Below, piece by piece: positions 8,388 to 16,529 of a DNA stretch of 64,000 nt. Each line of letters starts with the position of its first letter. Positions within the stretch are counted from its first letter, which is position 1. The position numbers were made by a program, and so were the translations under genes. The notes below the pieces were generated by a model that saw nothing but the letters and a program-made list of their open reading frames with translations, had not been told where the DNA came from and did no database searches. Origin of the DNA: Candidatus Electrothrix communis (GTDB lineage Bacteria > Desulfobacterota > Desulfobulbia > Desulfobulbales > Desulfobulbaceae); the NCBI GenBank assembly GCA_030644725.1, contig CP130629.1, positions 3,425,501 through 3,489,500 of the forward strand. The letters are read 5' to 3'.

Positions 8388-9587
8388 TTACTTCTTCCTA
8401 AACACGTAAACATTTACCAAGTAGAGCCAGTATTTAGGATAGGAAATCATCCATTTCGAACCCGTACTGACATCATATTCTGTCGCCATCCATTCTTTCA
8501 CCGGAACGAATGTCCTGAAAATAAAAATTATTATATCTAAAGGGCCATCAATGTTTTTCAATTTCATAAAATAGCGTTTAATTTTGTTTAAAAAGACATT
8601 TCTCACTACCTTGTCGGCATTCAGAAATGTTGAAAGAATAATTTCCTTCTTCTGAAGCACTTCATGAGAAGTAAATTTTTCCGGTATTGGCGTACGCAAT
8701 AAAATATGCGAATAACTTAAAGCTGTATCAATGTCATTTTTTAATGCAGGATCCTTGCATATCTTTTCTAATTCATCCCAATTCAAAACATCTTTATGTT
8801 CTTCTATCAACTCGTTAATATCACACAATTCCCGTAAAATAATTTTTGACAGCAAATGTCTGCAAAAATGATTGCAGAGATGAATCAGCATCATTTCATT
8901 CGAGAACCTATATATATTATTTCCATTGGCAACAGAACTGTCTAATGCTTGTTTCGTAATTCCATGCCTCCTGCTCGCCCGGAATAAAGACCTATGAATC
9001 TCAACGCATACTTCGTTCCTATACAAAGGTGTTAAATCATGGCGTGTCTTTTGGTGTTCAGCTAAAGCGAGAATTTCAGCAGAAGCGAAGGCGGCATGCA
9101 CTCTGGACTTTTCAACAGGTTCCAACTTATCCGTAAGATCTTCCGCAAGGTCTCTGTAATCATACTCCAGTAATCTATTCCAGCTCTCCAGTGCGCAATC
9201 TTCTTCAACTAAAATATCAATATCACACATTGATCGTATCGCAATATTTGGGTATAGACTCTGAACAAGCTCAATACCTTTCAGCGGAACTATCTTATTC
9301 GGAAGTATCTTGCTAATTTTTTTAAACTCCTCAAGGTGTTTGGAGTTTTTTAGAGCTGTGTCGTAATACTCAGACTTAAATGTTTCAAGAACCTCTGGTA
9401 GAAGCAGCTCTGTTACCCCATGTTTTTTCAACGAGTAATAAATAAAAGGAGCTACCCCATGTGTTGAGGCCTTCTTGGAAAAGGAGCCCCAATCCATGCC
9501 CTCGCCTGATATTTTTTTCAGAATAGAAATATTCTGTTCTGAGAGGGTTAATCTCGCCGCATTGAATATGAATGTATCTTCCTTCAC
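8388..9587 (-). CDS. Nucleotidyltransferase-fold family protein (NTP_transf_5-like)
   Basis: 399 residues, first gene of the minus-strand peptide cluster, apparently from a GTG at 9587 without an obvious Shine-Dalgarno. The segment KIVPLKGIEL followed by SMCDIDILVEE carries the D-x-D pair of the polymerase-beta-type nucleotidyltransferase fold, and a later EIHRSLF and HLCNHFCRH fit the uncharacterised nucleotidyltransferase family (Pfam NTP_transf_5) that repeatedly occurs next to PqqD, HprK-like and S24/S26 genes in peptide clusters. It could adenylylate or otherwise nucleotidylate the peptide or a partner; the actual reaction is unknown. It ends three bases before the exporter. Confidence 0.75.
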   Translation of the reverse strand: MKEDTFIFNAARLTLSEQNISILKKISGEGMDWGSFSKKASTHGVAPFIYYSLKKHGVTELLLPEVLETFKSEYYDTALKNSKHLEEFKKISKILPNKIVPLKGIELVQSLYPNIAIRSMCDIDILVEEDCALESWNRLLEYDYRDLAEDLTDKLEPVEKSRVHAAFASAEILALAEHQKTRHDLTPLYRNEVCVEIHRSLFRASRRHGITKQALDSSVANGNNIYRFSNEMMLIHLCNHFCRHLLSKIILRELCDINELIEEHKDVLNWDELEKICKDPALKNDIDTALSYSHILLRTPIPEKFTSHEVLQKKEIILSTFLNADKVVRNVFLNKIKRYFMKLKNIDGPLDIIIFIFRTFVPVKEWMATEYDVSTGSKWMISYPKYWLYLVNVYVFRKK

Positions 9588-9669
9588 TTGAGAATAAGAC
9601 CGAGCTCTATTTTATTATTTGATATCATGATGACTTTGCGAAGGTAACAGCCGTCAGTCGCATAAATGT

Positions 9670-9835
9670 GGTTCATCGCAGATTAGCGGGGAAAAGCCTT
9701 TTTCTCTGTATCTGCCTCCCAATTCTTAACGAACTGGGAGGCGGAAGCAACGCAATTGAGAAGGGTAATGCATCTTATCTTGATTCGGGAGCACGAGATG
9801 AACGAAAAGATCTCCCCGCTAATTTACGAAGAGCC
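9670..9835. mobile_element. MITE-like element, copy 2 (166 bp)
   Basis: Begins GGTTCATCGCAGATTAGCGGGG at 9670 and ends with the imperfect complement (four mismatches in 22) at 9835. It contains an internal hairpin CCTCCCAATT/AACTGGGAGG. The sequence matches copy 1 (2651-2919) in the opposite orientation but without about 100 internal bases. No coding capacity. It separates the peptide cluster from dapL. Confidence 0.7.
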
Positions 9836-9875
9836 AAAAAATATCTCCTGATCTTAGCAAAGAGTATGGGAGGGA

Positions 9876-11099
9876 TCAGGCCAGAGCCTTTTTTATCCGC
9901 TCCATCGCTTTGACCACATTTTCGCGGGAGTTAAAGGCGGAAAGGCGAATATATCCCTGGCCGCATTTACCAAAGCCTTCACCCGGAGTACAGACCACTC
10001 CGGCCTCATTCAGCAGCATGTCAAAGAACTCCCAGGAATCACGTTTCCCCTGAATCCAGACATAGGGCGAGTTGGCTGCTCCGGCATAGTCAAAGCCCAG
10101 TTCCCCGATTGCTTGGGCGATCAGGTCGGCATTTTCAAGATAGGAGTTCACCAGCTCTTGGATTTGGACCTTGCCTGCCTCAGAGTACACCGCCTCAGCT
10201 GCTCTCTGGACAGGATAGGAAACGCCGTTGAACTTGGTGCAATGGCGTCGGTTCCAGAGGGGGTGAATCGCCTGCTTATTACCTGCGCTGTCAAAGGCCA
10301 TGCATTCTTTGGGAACGACCGTGTACGCACAACGGGTCCCGGTAAAGCCAGCATTCTTGGAAAAGGAGCGGAACTCGATAGCTACCTCTTTTGCGCCCTC
10401 AATCTCAAAGATGGAGTGGGGAAGGGCATCATCTCGAATAAAGGCCTCATAGGCGGCATCAAAGAGGATCAGGGCCTTGTTCTCCTTGGCATACTCCACC
10501 CATTTTTTCAGTTCGTCCTTGGTGGCGGTGGAGCCGGTGGGATTATTGGGAAAACAGAGATAGATTAGATCAACCGGTTCTGAGGGAAGATCCGGTACGT
10601 AGTTATTCTCTTCGGTTGAATCAAGATAGGCCACGCCTTGGTAACGGCCGTCACTGAAACCACCTGTGCGGCCCGCCATAACATTGGTGTCCAGATAGAC
10701 CGGGTAGACCGGGTCAGGGAGAGCAATCTTGGCATCTCTGCTGAAGAGTTCCTGGATATTTCCAGTATCGCATTTTGCCCCGTCAGAGACAAAAATTTCA
10801 TCCGGGCTGATATCAGCGCCTCTGGCCTGGAAATCATTTTTGGCGATAGCCTCGCGGAGGAAGGCGTACCCCTGTTCCGGACCGTAGCCACGAAAGCTGC
10901 TGTCTTCTGCCATTTCATCAACAGCATTATGGAAGGCCTCAATGCAGGCCGTCGGGAGTCCATGCGTGACATCACCAATTCCTAAGCGGATAATATCCTT
11001 ATCCGGGTTGGCTTCCTGAAAGGCAGTCACTCGTTTCGCAATATCGGAAAAGAGGTACGAGGCCTGGAGTTTCAGATAATGTTCATTTATTTTCAGCAT
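9876..11099 (-). CDS. dapL: LL-diaminopimelate aminotransferase
   Basis: 407 residues, full length for DapL. This PLP-dependent class I/II aminotransferase converts tetrahydrodipicolinate directly to LL-2,6-diaminopimelate, with glutamate as amino donor, for lysine and peptidoglycan synthesis. Visible family features: [14 protein letters not shown] near residue 40, GYGPEQGY substrate-binding segment, CFPNNPTG, and the PLP-lysine segment [10 protein letters not shown] near residue 247, then [12 protein letters not shown]. The gene is a single unit between the MITE copy 2 and a long upstream intergenic stretch. DapL use is typical of Desulfobacterota, Chlorobi, cyanobacteria and Chlamydia. Confidence 0.95.
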   Translation of the reverse strand: MLKINEHYLKLQASYLFSDIAKRVTAFQEANPDKDIIRLGIGDVTHGLPTACIEAFHNAVDEMAEDSSFRGYGPEQGYAFLREAIAKNDFQARGADISPDEIFVSDGAKCDTGNIQELFSRDAKIALPDPVYPVYLDTNVMAGRTGGFSDGRYQGVAYLDSTEENNYVPDLPSEPVDLIYLCFPNNPTGSTATKDELKKWVEYAKENKALILFDAAYEAFIRDDALPHSIFEIEGAKEVAIEFRSFSKNAGFTGTRCAYTVVPKECMAFDSAGNKQAIHPLWNRRHCTKFNGVSYPVQRAAEAVYSEAGKVQIQELVNSYLENADLIAQAIGELGFDYAGAANSPYVWIQGKRDSWEFFDMLLNEAGVVCTPGEGFGKCGQGYIRLSAFNSRENVVKAMERIKKALA

Positions 11100-11694
11100 A
11101 TTTTTTGCCTTCTTTTATGGTTTACCTGTTAACTGTATAATCTTTTTTGAAAATATAGTATTTCTTCTTGAGTAATTGCTTGTTAGCGATAGTACTTTAT
11201 ATCAATAAAAAGTCAAGCTACCAGATGGCTCTCTTTTTTCTTCCTAAAAGCCATGAGCTACGGTCACAACAACGCATAAAAATTGGCAGATAGCTCGGAT
11301 GGGTCCGCTGACCATTTTCATATAAACAGCTTGTTATCGGGAGGTCGGGCTGTATAGGGGCAGGCCTGCGTATCTATACGACATAAGTGGTAAAATATTT
11401 TTTATTTCTCCTTAGAGAAACCGGTGGTGTTTGCTGTCTTCCGAGCCGTGACGGACAGGGCTATTTGGGTCTCTCCGCAGGAGCAGACAAGATTTTCTTG
11501 TCATTTTTTGATAAATGAACAATAGTTATCCTGTATTGGAGCAGTAACGAGCTCTATTTTCGTTCTGTTTTATAGGTCTCGCCGGGGAGCGTCTCTCCTT
11601 TGCCCTGCGAAAAGGGTGAGCTGGTCACCTCATGCTTGAGCATGATGGCCTGATGGTTATGCCTTATGATTATCAATTTTGACGGAGAAAATAT
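11100..11694. other. Intergenic stretch between dapL and the SH3 protein
   Basis: About 600 bases between divergent genes. It should hold both promoters; I see no clear coding region, RNA gene or terminator. A GTATAGGGGCAGGCCTGCG piece near 11352 is reminiscent of the GTAGGGGC palindromic repeats seen elsewhere in the window. Confidence 0.4.
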
Positions 11695-12519
11695 ATGACA
11701 CAGCGTCGACAATATCTTGATCAAGGGAGAGGTAATGGCAGGAGGAATTCGTTTCGACCAGCAAAGGTCTGTTGGGTTATTTCTCTCTCTGTAGGATTAT
11801 GTTTTGCTCAGCTTTCTCCGGTTCTTGCCCGCCGCTCCTTTCATAGCCCTGTGGTACCAGGTTATACGTCGCCACGTGTAGCCCGTCCAGCAGCGCCGAT
11901 TCGTCGGTCTGTTCGGCCTGTTGTACCGGTTCGTCGAGCTGTTTTGCCAGGGCCTCGGGTTGGTCCGGTTGTTCGTCGTCCTGCTGGGGTACGGCGCCCT
12001 GCTGTGGTGCGGCATCCTGTGCCCCTAGGAAGAGTGTTGCGATCCCTGCCTTTGGGATATGCAGCAATCATGCTGGCTAACAGCCTGTATTATTATCATG
12101 GAGGAAATTTTTATCGCCAAGGTTCAGGAGGATATACTGTTGTTGGTGCTCCTGTTGGGGCCGTGGTCCCGGCTCTGCCTACCGATTACAGTTTTCTTTA
12201 TATAGATGGAATACGATACTATACCCATGCAGGAAATTATTATCTGCAAGCTCTAGGTGGCTATCAGGTTGTGCCAGATCCGAGAAGGACTGTGCCCCAG
12301 CCGGTTATCAGTAATAAGGTTGTTGTGACATCAACTATACTCAATGTTCGTTCTGGTCCTGGCCTTCAACATTATATAGCAAACAGAGTGAATTATGGAG
12401 ATACCCTGCTGGTTATCCAGAGGAATATAGATTGGGTGTATGTACAGCTTCCTGATAATAGCCGTGGTTGGGTTATGACGCGATTTACAGCACCGGTTGG
12501 CCAACGTGCCGACGGGTAG
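11695..12519 (+). CDS. Secreted Pro/Arg-rich protein with DUF6515-like and C-terminal SH3 domain
   Basis: 274 residues from an ATG with GGAG seven bases upstream. After a signal-peptide-like segment (VCWVISLSVGLCFAQLSPVLA) comes a low-complexity region of about 70 residues built from Pro, Arg and Val, then a paired YYYHGGNFYR / YYTHAGNYYLQ motif typical of DUF6515-like proteins, and a bacterial SH3 domain (residues about 207-265; ILNVRSGPG, GWVMTRF). SH3b domains usually bind peptidoglycan peptides, so a periplasmic wall-associated role is likely. A strong terminator follows at 12574. The Pro/Arg repeat DNA is GC-rich and repetitive compared with its neighbours. Confidence 0.75.
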   Translation: MTQRRQYLDQGRGNGRRNSFRPAKVCWVISLSVGLCFAQLSPVLARRSFHSPVVPGYTSPRVARPAAPIRRSVRPVVPVRRAVLPGPRVGPVVRRPAGVRRPAVVRHPVPLGRVLRSLPLGYAAIMLANSLYYYHGGNFYRQGSGGYTVVGAPVGAVVPALPTDYSFLYIDGIRYYTHAGNYYLQALGGYQVVPDPRRTVPQPVISNKVVVTSTILNVRSGPGLQHYIANRVNYGDTLLVIQRNIDWVYVQLPDNSRGWVMTRFTAPVGQRADG

Positions 12520-12573
12520 GTTCCACGTCTCATAGGTTACATTGGATTGTTTGATGCGATCTATGGCGTGCGT

Positions 12574-12611
12574 GGCAGGGGATTGAATTGTATTCTCCCC
12601 TGCCATTTTTT
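12574..12611 (+). terminator. Rho-independent terminator of the SH3-protein gene
   Basis: A 9-bp GC-rich stem GGCAGGGGA/TCCCCTGCC with a 13-base loop is followed by ATTTTTTATT. Confidence 0.85.
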
Positions 12612-12614
12612 ATT

Positions 12615-12640
12615 GTCCCGCCCCAGGAGGGGTGGGATGG
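12615..12640. repeat. Dispersed GTCCCGCCCC palindrome, copy A
   Basis: The hairpin-forming GTCCCGCCCCAGGAGGGGTG followed by GGATGG matches, in the opposite orientation, the palindrome at 31357-31383. It is intergenic and looks like a REP-type repeat. Confidence 0.5.
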
Positions 12641-12702
12641 GGGACTCTTCTTGATAGAGAGTGAGGATCAAACCCAAGACAACCCAAACGGAGCTCAACA
12701 GA

Positions 12703-14166
12703 ATGGTAATGGAAAAACGATCCTGCGATTTTATTATCTTCGGTGTTATGGGTGATTTGGCTCAGCGTAAGCTCCTGCCTTCACTCTATCAGCTGGAGAA
12801 GTCAGGTCTGCTCAACTACGATACCAGGATTGTCGGGGTGGCTCGCCACGAACTCGATCAAGAAGCCTTTCAGACAGAGATGCGGAAAAAGCTGGAAAAG
12901 TTTGTTGAGGAGCCCCTTGATCAGGAGGCTGTAGAGCAGCTTCTGGCCCGGATGCATTATGTATTGATCAATCTTGATCGTCCTGAACAGTATAATCGTC
13001 TCTGTCAGGTGACAAATCAGCAATGCCGGGTGATGGTCAATTATTTCTCTGTTGCCCCCTCACTGTTTGGAGATATCTGTACCGGCCTTGACCATGCCGG
13101 TCTGATTGCCCGGGACACCCGGGTGGTGCTGGAAAAGCCCATCGGACGCAATCTCGCCTCCTCCCGGCAGATCAATGATCTCGTAGCCAAGTTTTTTCAT
13201 GAAAATCAGATTTACCGGATTGATCATTATCTAGGCAAGGAAACAGTGATGAACCTGTTGGCCCTGCGTTTTGCCAATTCTATCTTTACAACTAACTGGG
13301 ATCATAACACCATTGATCATGTGCAGATCACGGTGGCGGAGCAGGTGGGGATTGAGGGGCGCTGGGGTTATTTTGACAAGTCCGGCCAATTGCGGGATAT
13401 GGTGCAGAATCACCTGATGCAGATCTTGACCCTCGTCGCTATGGAACCACCAGTTAATCTCCATGCCGACAGCCTGCGCAATGAAAAACTAAAGGTGCTT
13501 AAGGCCCTGCGCCCGATCACAACGAAAAATGTCGAGTGCAAGGTGGTGCGGGGGCAGTATGGCCCTGGTTTTATTCGGGGCAAACCAGTGCCCGGTTATC
13601 TGGAGGAGGCAGGCGGTAATCCGACGTCCAGTACAGAGACCTTTGTCGCCATCCGGCTGGATATCGATAACTGGCGTTGGGCAGGAGTGCCTTTTTACCT
13701 GCGTACTGGCAAGGCCATGGCCACCAAGCGCTCTGAAGTGGTAATCAACTATAAGCAGCTGCCCCATAATATCTTTACTGACTCGTATCGTTCTTTACCG
13801 GCCAATAAGATGGTGATCCGCCTTCAGCCGGACGAAGGGGTGGAAATAGAGATGCTGAACAAGGCTCCAGGAATTGGGGACGGTATCCATCTTCAGCGCA
13901 CCATGCTGGATCTTAGTTTTTCCGAGGCCTTTAAAAAAGAGCGGGTTGCGGATGCCTATGAACGTTTGATTTTGGATGTCATGCAGGGCAGTCAGGCCCT
14001 GTTCATCCATCGGGATGAGGTTGAACACTCTTGGAGGTGGATTGATTCCATTCAGGATGCCTGGGAAAAATCCAATGAGTCGCCCAAGCAATACCCGGCA
14101 GGCACCTGGGGGCCGGTGGCCTCGGTGGCCTTGCTGGCGCGGGACGGGCGGGAATGGGAGGAATGA
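12703..14166 (+). CDS. zwf: Glucose-6-phosphate 1-dehydrogenase
   Basis: About 487 residues from ATG 12703, which has GGAG nine bases upstream; an in-frame GTG at 12661 would add 14 residues with no family match. The enzyme oxidises glucose-6-phosphate to 6-phosphogluconolactone with NADP+ in the oxidative pentose phosphate route. Visible motifs: the nucleotide-binding FGVMGDLAQRKLLPSLYQLE at the N-terminus, the active-site RIDHYLGKE near residue 172 and FYLRTGKAM near residue 330. Length matches bacterial Zwf. No pgl or gnd neighbour is present in this window. Confidence 0.95.
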   Translation: MVMEKRSCDFIIFGVMGDLAQRKLLPSLYQLEKSGLLNYDTRIVGVARHELDQEAFQTEMRKKLEKFVEEPLDQEAVEQLLARMHYVLINLDRPEQYNRLCQVTNQQCRVMVNYFSVAPSLFGDICTGLDHAGLIARDTRVVLEKPIGRNLASSRQINDLVAKFFHENQIYRIDHYLGKETVMNLLALRFANSIFTTNWDHNTIDHVQITVAEQVGIEGRWGYFDKSGQLRDMVQNHLMQILTLVAMEPPVNLHADSLRNEKLKVLKALRPITTKNVECKVVRGQYGPGFIRGKPVPGYLEEAGGNPTSSTETFVAIRLDIDNWRWAGVPFYLRTGKAMATKRSEVVINYKQLPHNIFTDSYRSLPANKMVIRLQPDEGVEIEMLNKAPGIGDGIHLQRTMLDLSFSEAFKKERVADAYERLILDVMQGSQALFIHRDEVEHSWRWIDSIQDAWEKSNESPKQYPAGTWGPVASVALLARDGREWEE

Positions 14167-14588
14167 TTTCGCTGTTCGCATAAGCGGAGAGCAAACGGTT
14201 AGAGAGCGTGTTTTTGCTCTTTTTATGAGATATCAGGGGAGGTTTGCTTCGCGTCACGGGTTCAGGAGGTGAGTGAATAACTTCACGTAACATGTCATTA
14301 TGCGACACACTCCTTTGGCACGTCCGTTAGATGCGCATGTTAGATTTTGTGTTCACCAGTACAAGCCTTCCTATCAATAACGTTCTGTACCCTGACCAAT
14401 TTTGAACTTTCCGAAAATGGCGCTGTCTCCTCGTGTCCAGAAAATTGTCGATCCGTTAAAATATCCAATAAAAAAGACAGGCTCAGCATTTTTTTTCATC
14501 CGAAACATGCGAGGCCTGTTCGCGAATCAACCATTGTCCGATAAAACTGGGCAAAAAAGGGCTCAGTTTCCTCCGGTATAACGAAAGA
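14167..14588. other. Intergenic stretch, possibly degraded insertion-sequence DNA
   Basis: About 420 bases after zwf without a convincing gene. It leads into the transposase remnant at 14589 and may be eroded insertion-sequence sequence, but I can show no match for this part. Confidence 0.3.
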
Positions 14589-14906
14589 GGCGTACACCTC
14601 GCTCAAAGAAGGGCCTATGAGCGAACCGATGACTTTAAAAACAAGTATCGGTTTCGGGCCGGAGTCGAGGCGACCATGTCGCAAATTGATCGACGCACGG
14701 GAATCAAGCATCTCCAGGTGCGGGGAATAAAAGCGGTTCGCTTTGCAGCGACCATGAAGGCGACAGCACTCAATATCATACGGGCAGCTGCGTACAAAAA
14801 ACGACGAAACAAGGGCTCAAAGCCCCTTCCGTCCCACCCGCTATATCCCCATCTTTTCCATTATAAACAAGATTTTCTGTTTACTTTTCAAATACAGCAT
14901 GGTTGA
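14589..14906 (+). pseudogene. C-terminal remnant of a DDE transposase
   Basis: The open frame from about 14589 reads GVHLAQRRAYERTDDF, then YRFRAGVEATMSQIDRRTG and VRGIKAVRFAATMKATALNI, ending in a basic AAYKKRRN tail. The (G/E)VEATMSQ.DRRTG..L.VRG.KAVRF pattern is the conserved C-terminal end of a DDE transposase group (IS1182/ISNCY-like). The N-terminal catalytic part is missing, so this is a dead fragment. Family placement is from memory and only moderately sure. Confidence 0.6.
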
Positions 14907-15023
14907 TTTAATCGTGACGAAGAGACCAACGTTGCAGATTCAGGCTGATATTATAAAAACAGAACAAAAACGTTTGCATGGACTACTCAACCATCCTCGA
15001 AGAACTCAACAAAGCCTCAACCT

Positions 15024-15437
15024 TTGATCTGTAAAAGATACTTAAAACCTGGTCAGAAAATCAGCTATTTTGATGCGCAGCAAAACCGAGAAATTGAGGC
15101 AGAGATCTTAAAAATAAGGAGAACAAGAGTCCTGGTTCAAAATCTTCACGATCAAGCGAAATGGACAATCCCCTTATATTTCGTCAATCTGGATAAAGTA
15201 GAAACGGACATCATCAACTCGTCAAAAGAAGGACTGGACAAAACCCAGCTCAAGGTTGGCGATATGGTCGGCTTCCTGGATAAAGAACAGAATGATCTGC
15301 ATGGAGAAATCATTCGCTTGAATCAAAAAACCGCCACCATCATGACCAGCACAAAGGGCAGATGGCGGGTTGCCTACGAATATTTATTTTTAATCTATGA
15401 TATCGAACAAACAGGACAATACTTAATTCCCAAATGA
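15024..15437 (+). CDS. Conserved hypothetical protein upstream of rsgA, N-terminus uncertain
   Basis: 137 residues from a TTG at 15024; no Shine-Dalgarno and no ATG in this frame. Two similar segments, LKPGQKISYFD near the start and LKVGDMVGFLD near residue 77, each followed by a charged beta-rich stretch (EAEILKIRRTRVLVQN; GEIIRLNQKTATIM), suggest two small beta-barrel (KOW/SH3-like) units. In another frame, ATG 14978 encodes an N-terminus-like piece (MDYSTILEELNKASTFDL) that stops at 15032, so the true gene may start there and be frameshifted or carry a small deletion. The stop overlaps the rsgA start (ATGA at 15434), implying translational coupling. Function unknown. Confidence 0.6.
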   Translation: MICKRYLKPGQKISYFDAQQNREIEAEILKIRRTRVLVQNLHDQAKWTIPLYFVNLDKVETDIINSSKEGLDKTQLKVGDMVGFLDKEQNDLHGEIIRLNQKTATIMTSTKGRWRVAYEYLFLIYDIEQTGQYLIPK

Positions 15438-16513
15438 AAAATTTCCCTAACAAACTATCAGAAATCGGCTTTGATCCATCCCTGCTGGAAAACGTTCAAC
15501 CGGAAAGCCTAGAGCATTTCGAGATCGCACGGATCGCGGCTGTGCATAAAGACAGTTATATGGTCACCGACGGCGAAAACAATGTTACAGCGGAGCTGGT
15601 CGGCAAGATAGCCTTTAACGCTTCCTCGCCTGTGGATTATCCGGCAGTCGGCGATTGGATCCTTGCCAGCTTGTACGATGATAATACCCTGGCAATAATC
15701 CACGAGACCTTACCGCGCAAGTCCCTGCTCAAGCGAAAAACTCCAGGCAAGAAAGTCGATTTCCAGCTCATTGCCGCCAACATCGATGTTGCCTTTATCG
15801 TTCAATCCTTGAATGAAAATTTCAATCTCCGTCGCTTGGAACGCTATCTGGTCATGGTCAACGAGGCCGGTATCCAACCCATTGTCCTGCTCAGTAAGAG
15901 CGACCTGCTTGATCAAACGGAAACAGCAACCAGGATTGCTGAAATTCAAAGCATCGCACCCCAAGTAGAGGCCCTTCCTTTCAGCAGCGAAAACAGGTCC
16001 GGCTTGGACAGCATCAGGGCAATGATGCTGCCGGGCCAGACCTATTGCCTGCTGGGCTCATCCGGCGTTGGCAAAACAACCTTGCTCAACACTCTGATTG
16101 GTAAAGAAAAATATACAACCAAGACCGTCAGCAGCAAGGAGAGCAAAGGACGACATGCCACAACCCATAGGCAGTTAATTCGGCTGGATTCCGGAGCAAT
16201 GATTGTCGACACGCCGGGAATGCGGGAGCTGGGCAATTTTTCCGCAGCAAAAGGAGTGGGGGAAACCTTTTCGGAAATAATCGCCTTATCCGAACAATGC
16301 CGTTTCAGCGATTGTTCCCATGTCGGGGAAAAGGGATGCGCGGTTATGGCCGCTGTGGAACAAGGGGTTTTGCCCTCGGATCGTTATGAAAATTATCTCA
16401 AAATGACCAGGGAATCCGCGTTTCATGAGATGTCGTATTTTGAGAAGAGGAAAAAAGACAAGCAGTTTGCCAAGCATTGCAAGTCGGTCATGAAACAGAA
16501 GAATCGTAAATAG
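15434..16513 (+). CDS. rsgA: Ribosome small-subunit-dependent GTPase RsgA
   Basis: 359 residues. The GTPase motifs are circularly permuted, as is diagnostic for RsgA/YjeQ: the G4-type LLSKSDL near residue 154 comes before the P-loop GSSGVGKTTLLN near 206 and the G3 DTPGMREL near 257. A C-terminal zinc-binding segment CRFSDCSH...GCAV follows. RsgA assists late 30S subunit maturation. It overlaps the preceding hypothetical gene by four bases and is followed 16 bases later by pbpC, so the three may be one operon. Confidence 0.95.
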   Translation: MKNFPNKLSEIGFDPSLLENVQPESLEHFEIARIAAVHKDSYMVTDGENNVTAELVGKIAFNASSPVDYPAVGDWILASLYDDNTLAIIHETLPRKSLLKRKTPGKKVDFQLIAANIDVAFIVQSLNENFNLRRLERYLVMVNEAGIQPIVLLSKSDLLDQTETATRIAEIQSIAPQVEALPFSSENRSGLDSIRAMMLPGQTYCLLGSSGVGKTTLLNTLIGKEKYTTKTVSSKESKGRHATTHRQLIRLDSGAMIVDTPGMRELGNFSAAKGVGETFSEIIALSEQCRFSDCSHVGEKGCAVMAAVEQGVLPSDRYENYLKMTRESAFHEMSYFEKRKKDKQFAKHCKSVMKQKNRK

Positions 16514-16529
16514 GGTCACACAACATCGG

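Noticed and set aside
11777-12071. Long minus-strand frames opposite the Pro/Arg-rich region
   Set aside because: They are antisense shadows of the repetitive GC-rich part of the SH3-protein gene; no ribosome binding site or family match.
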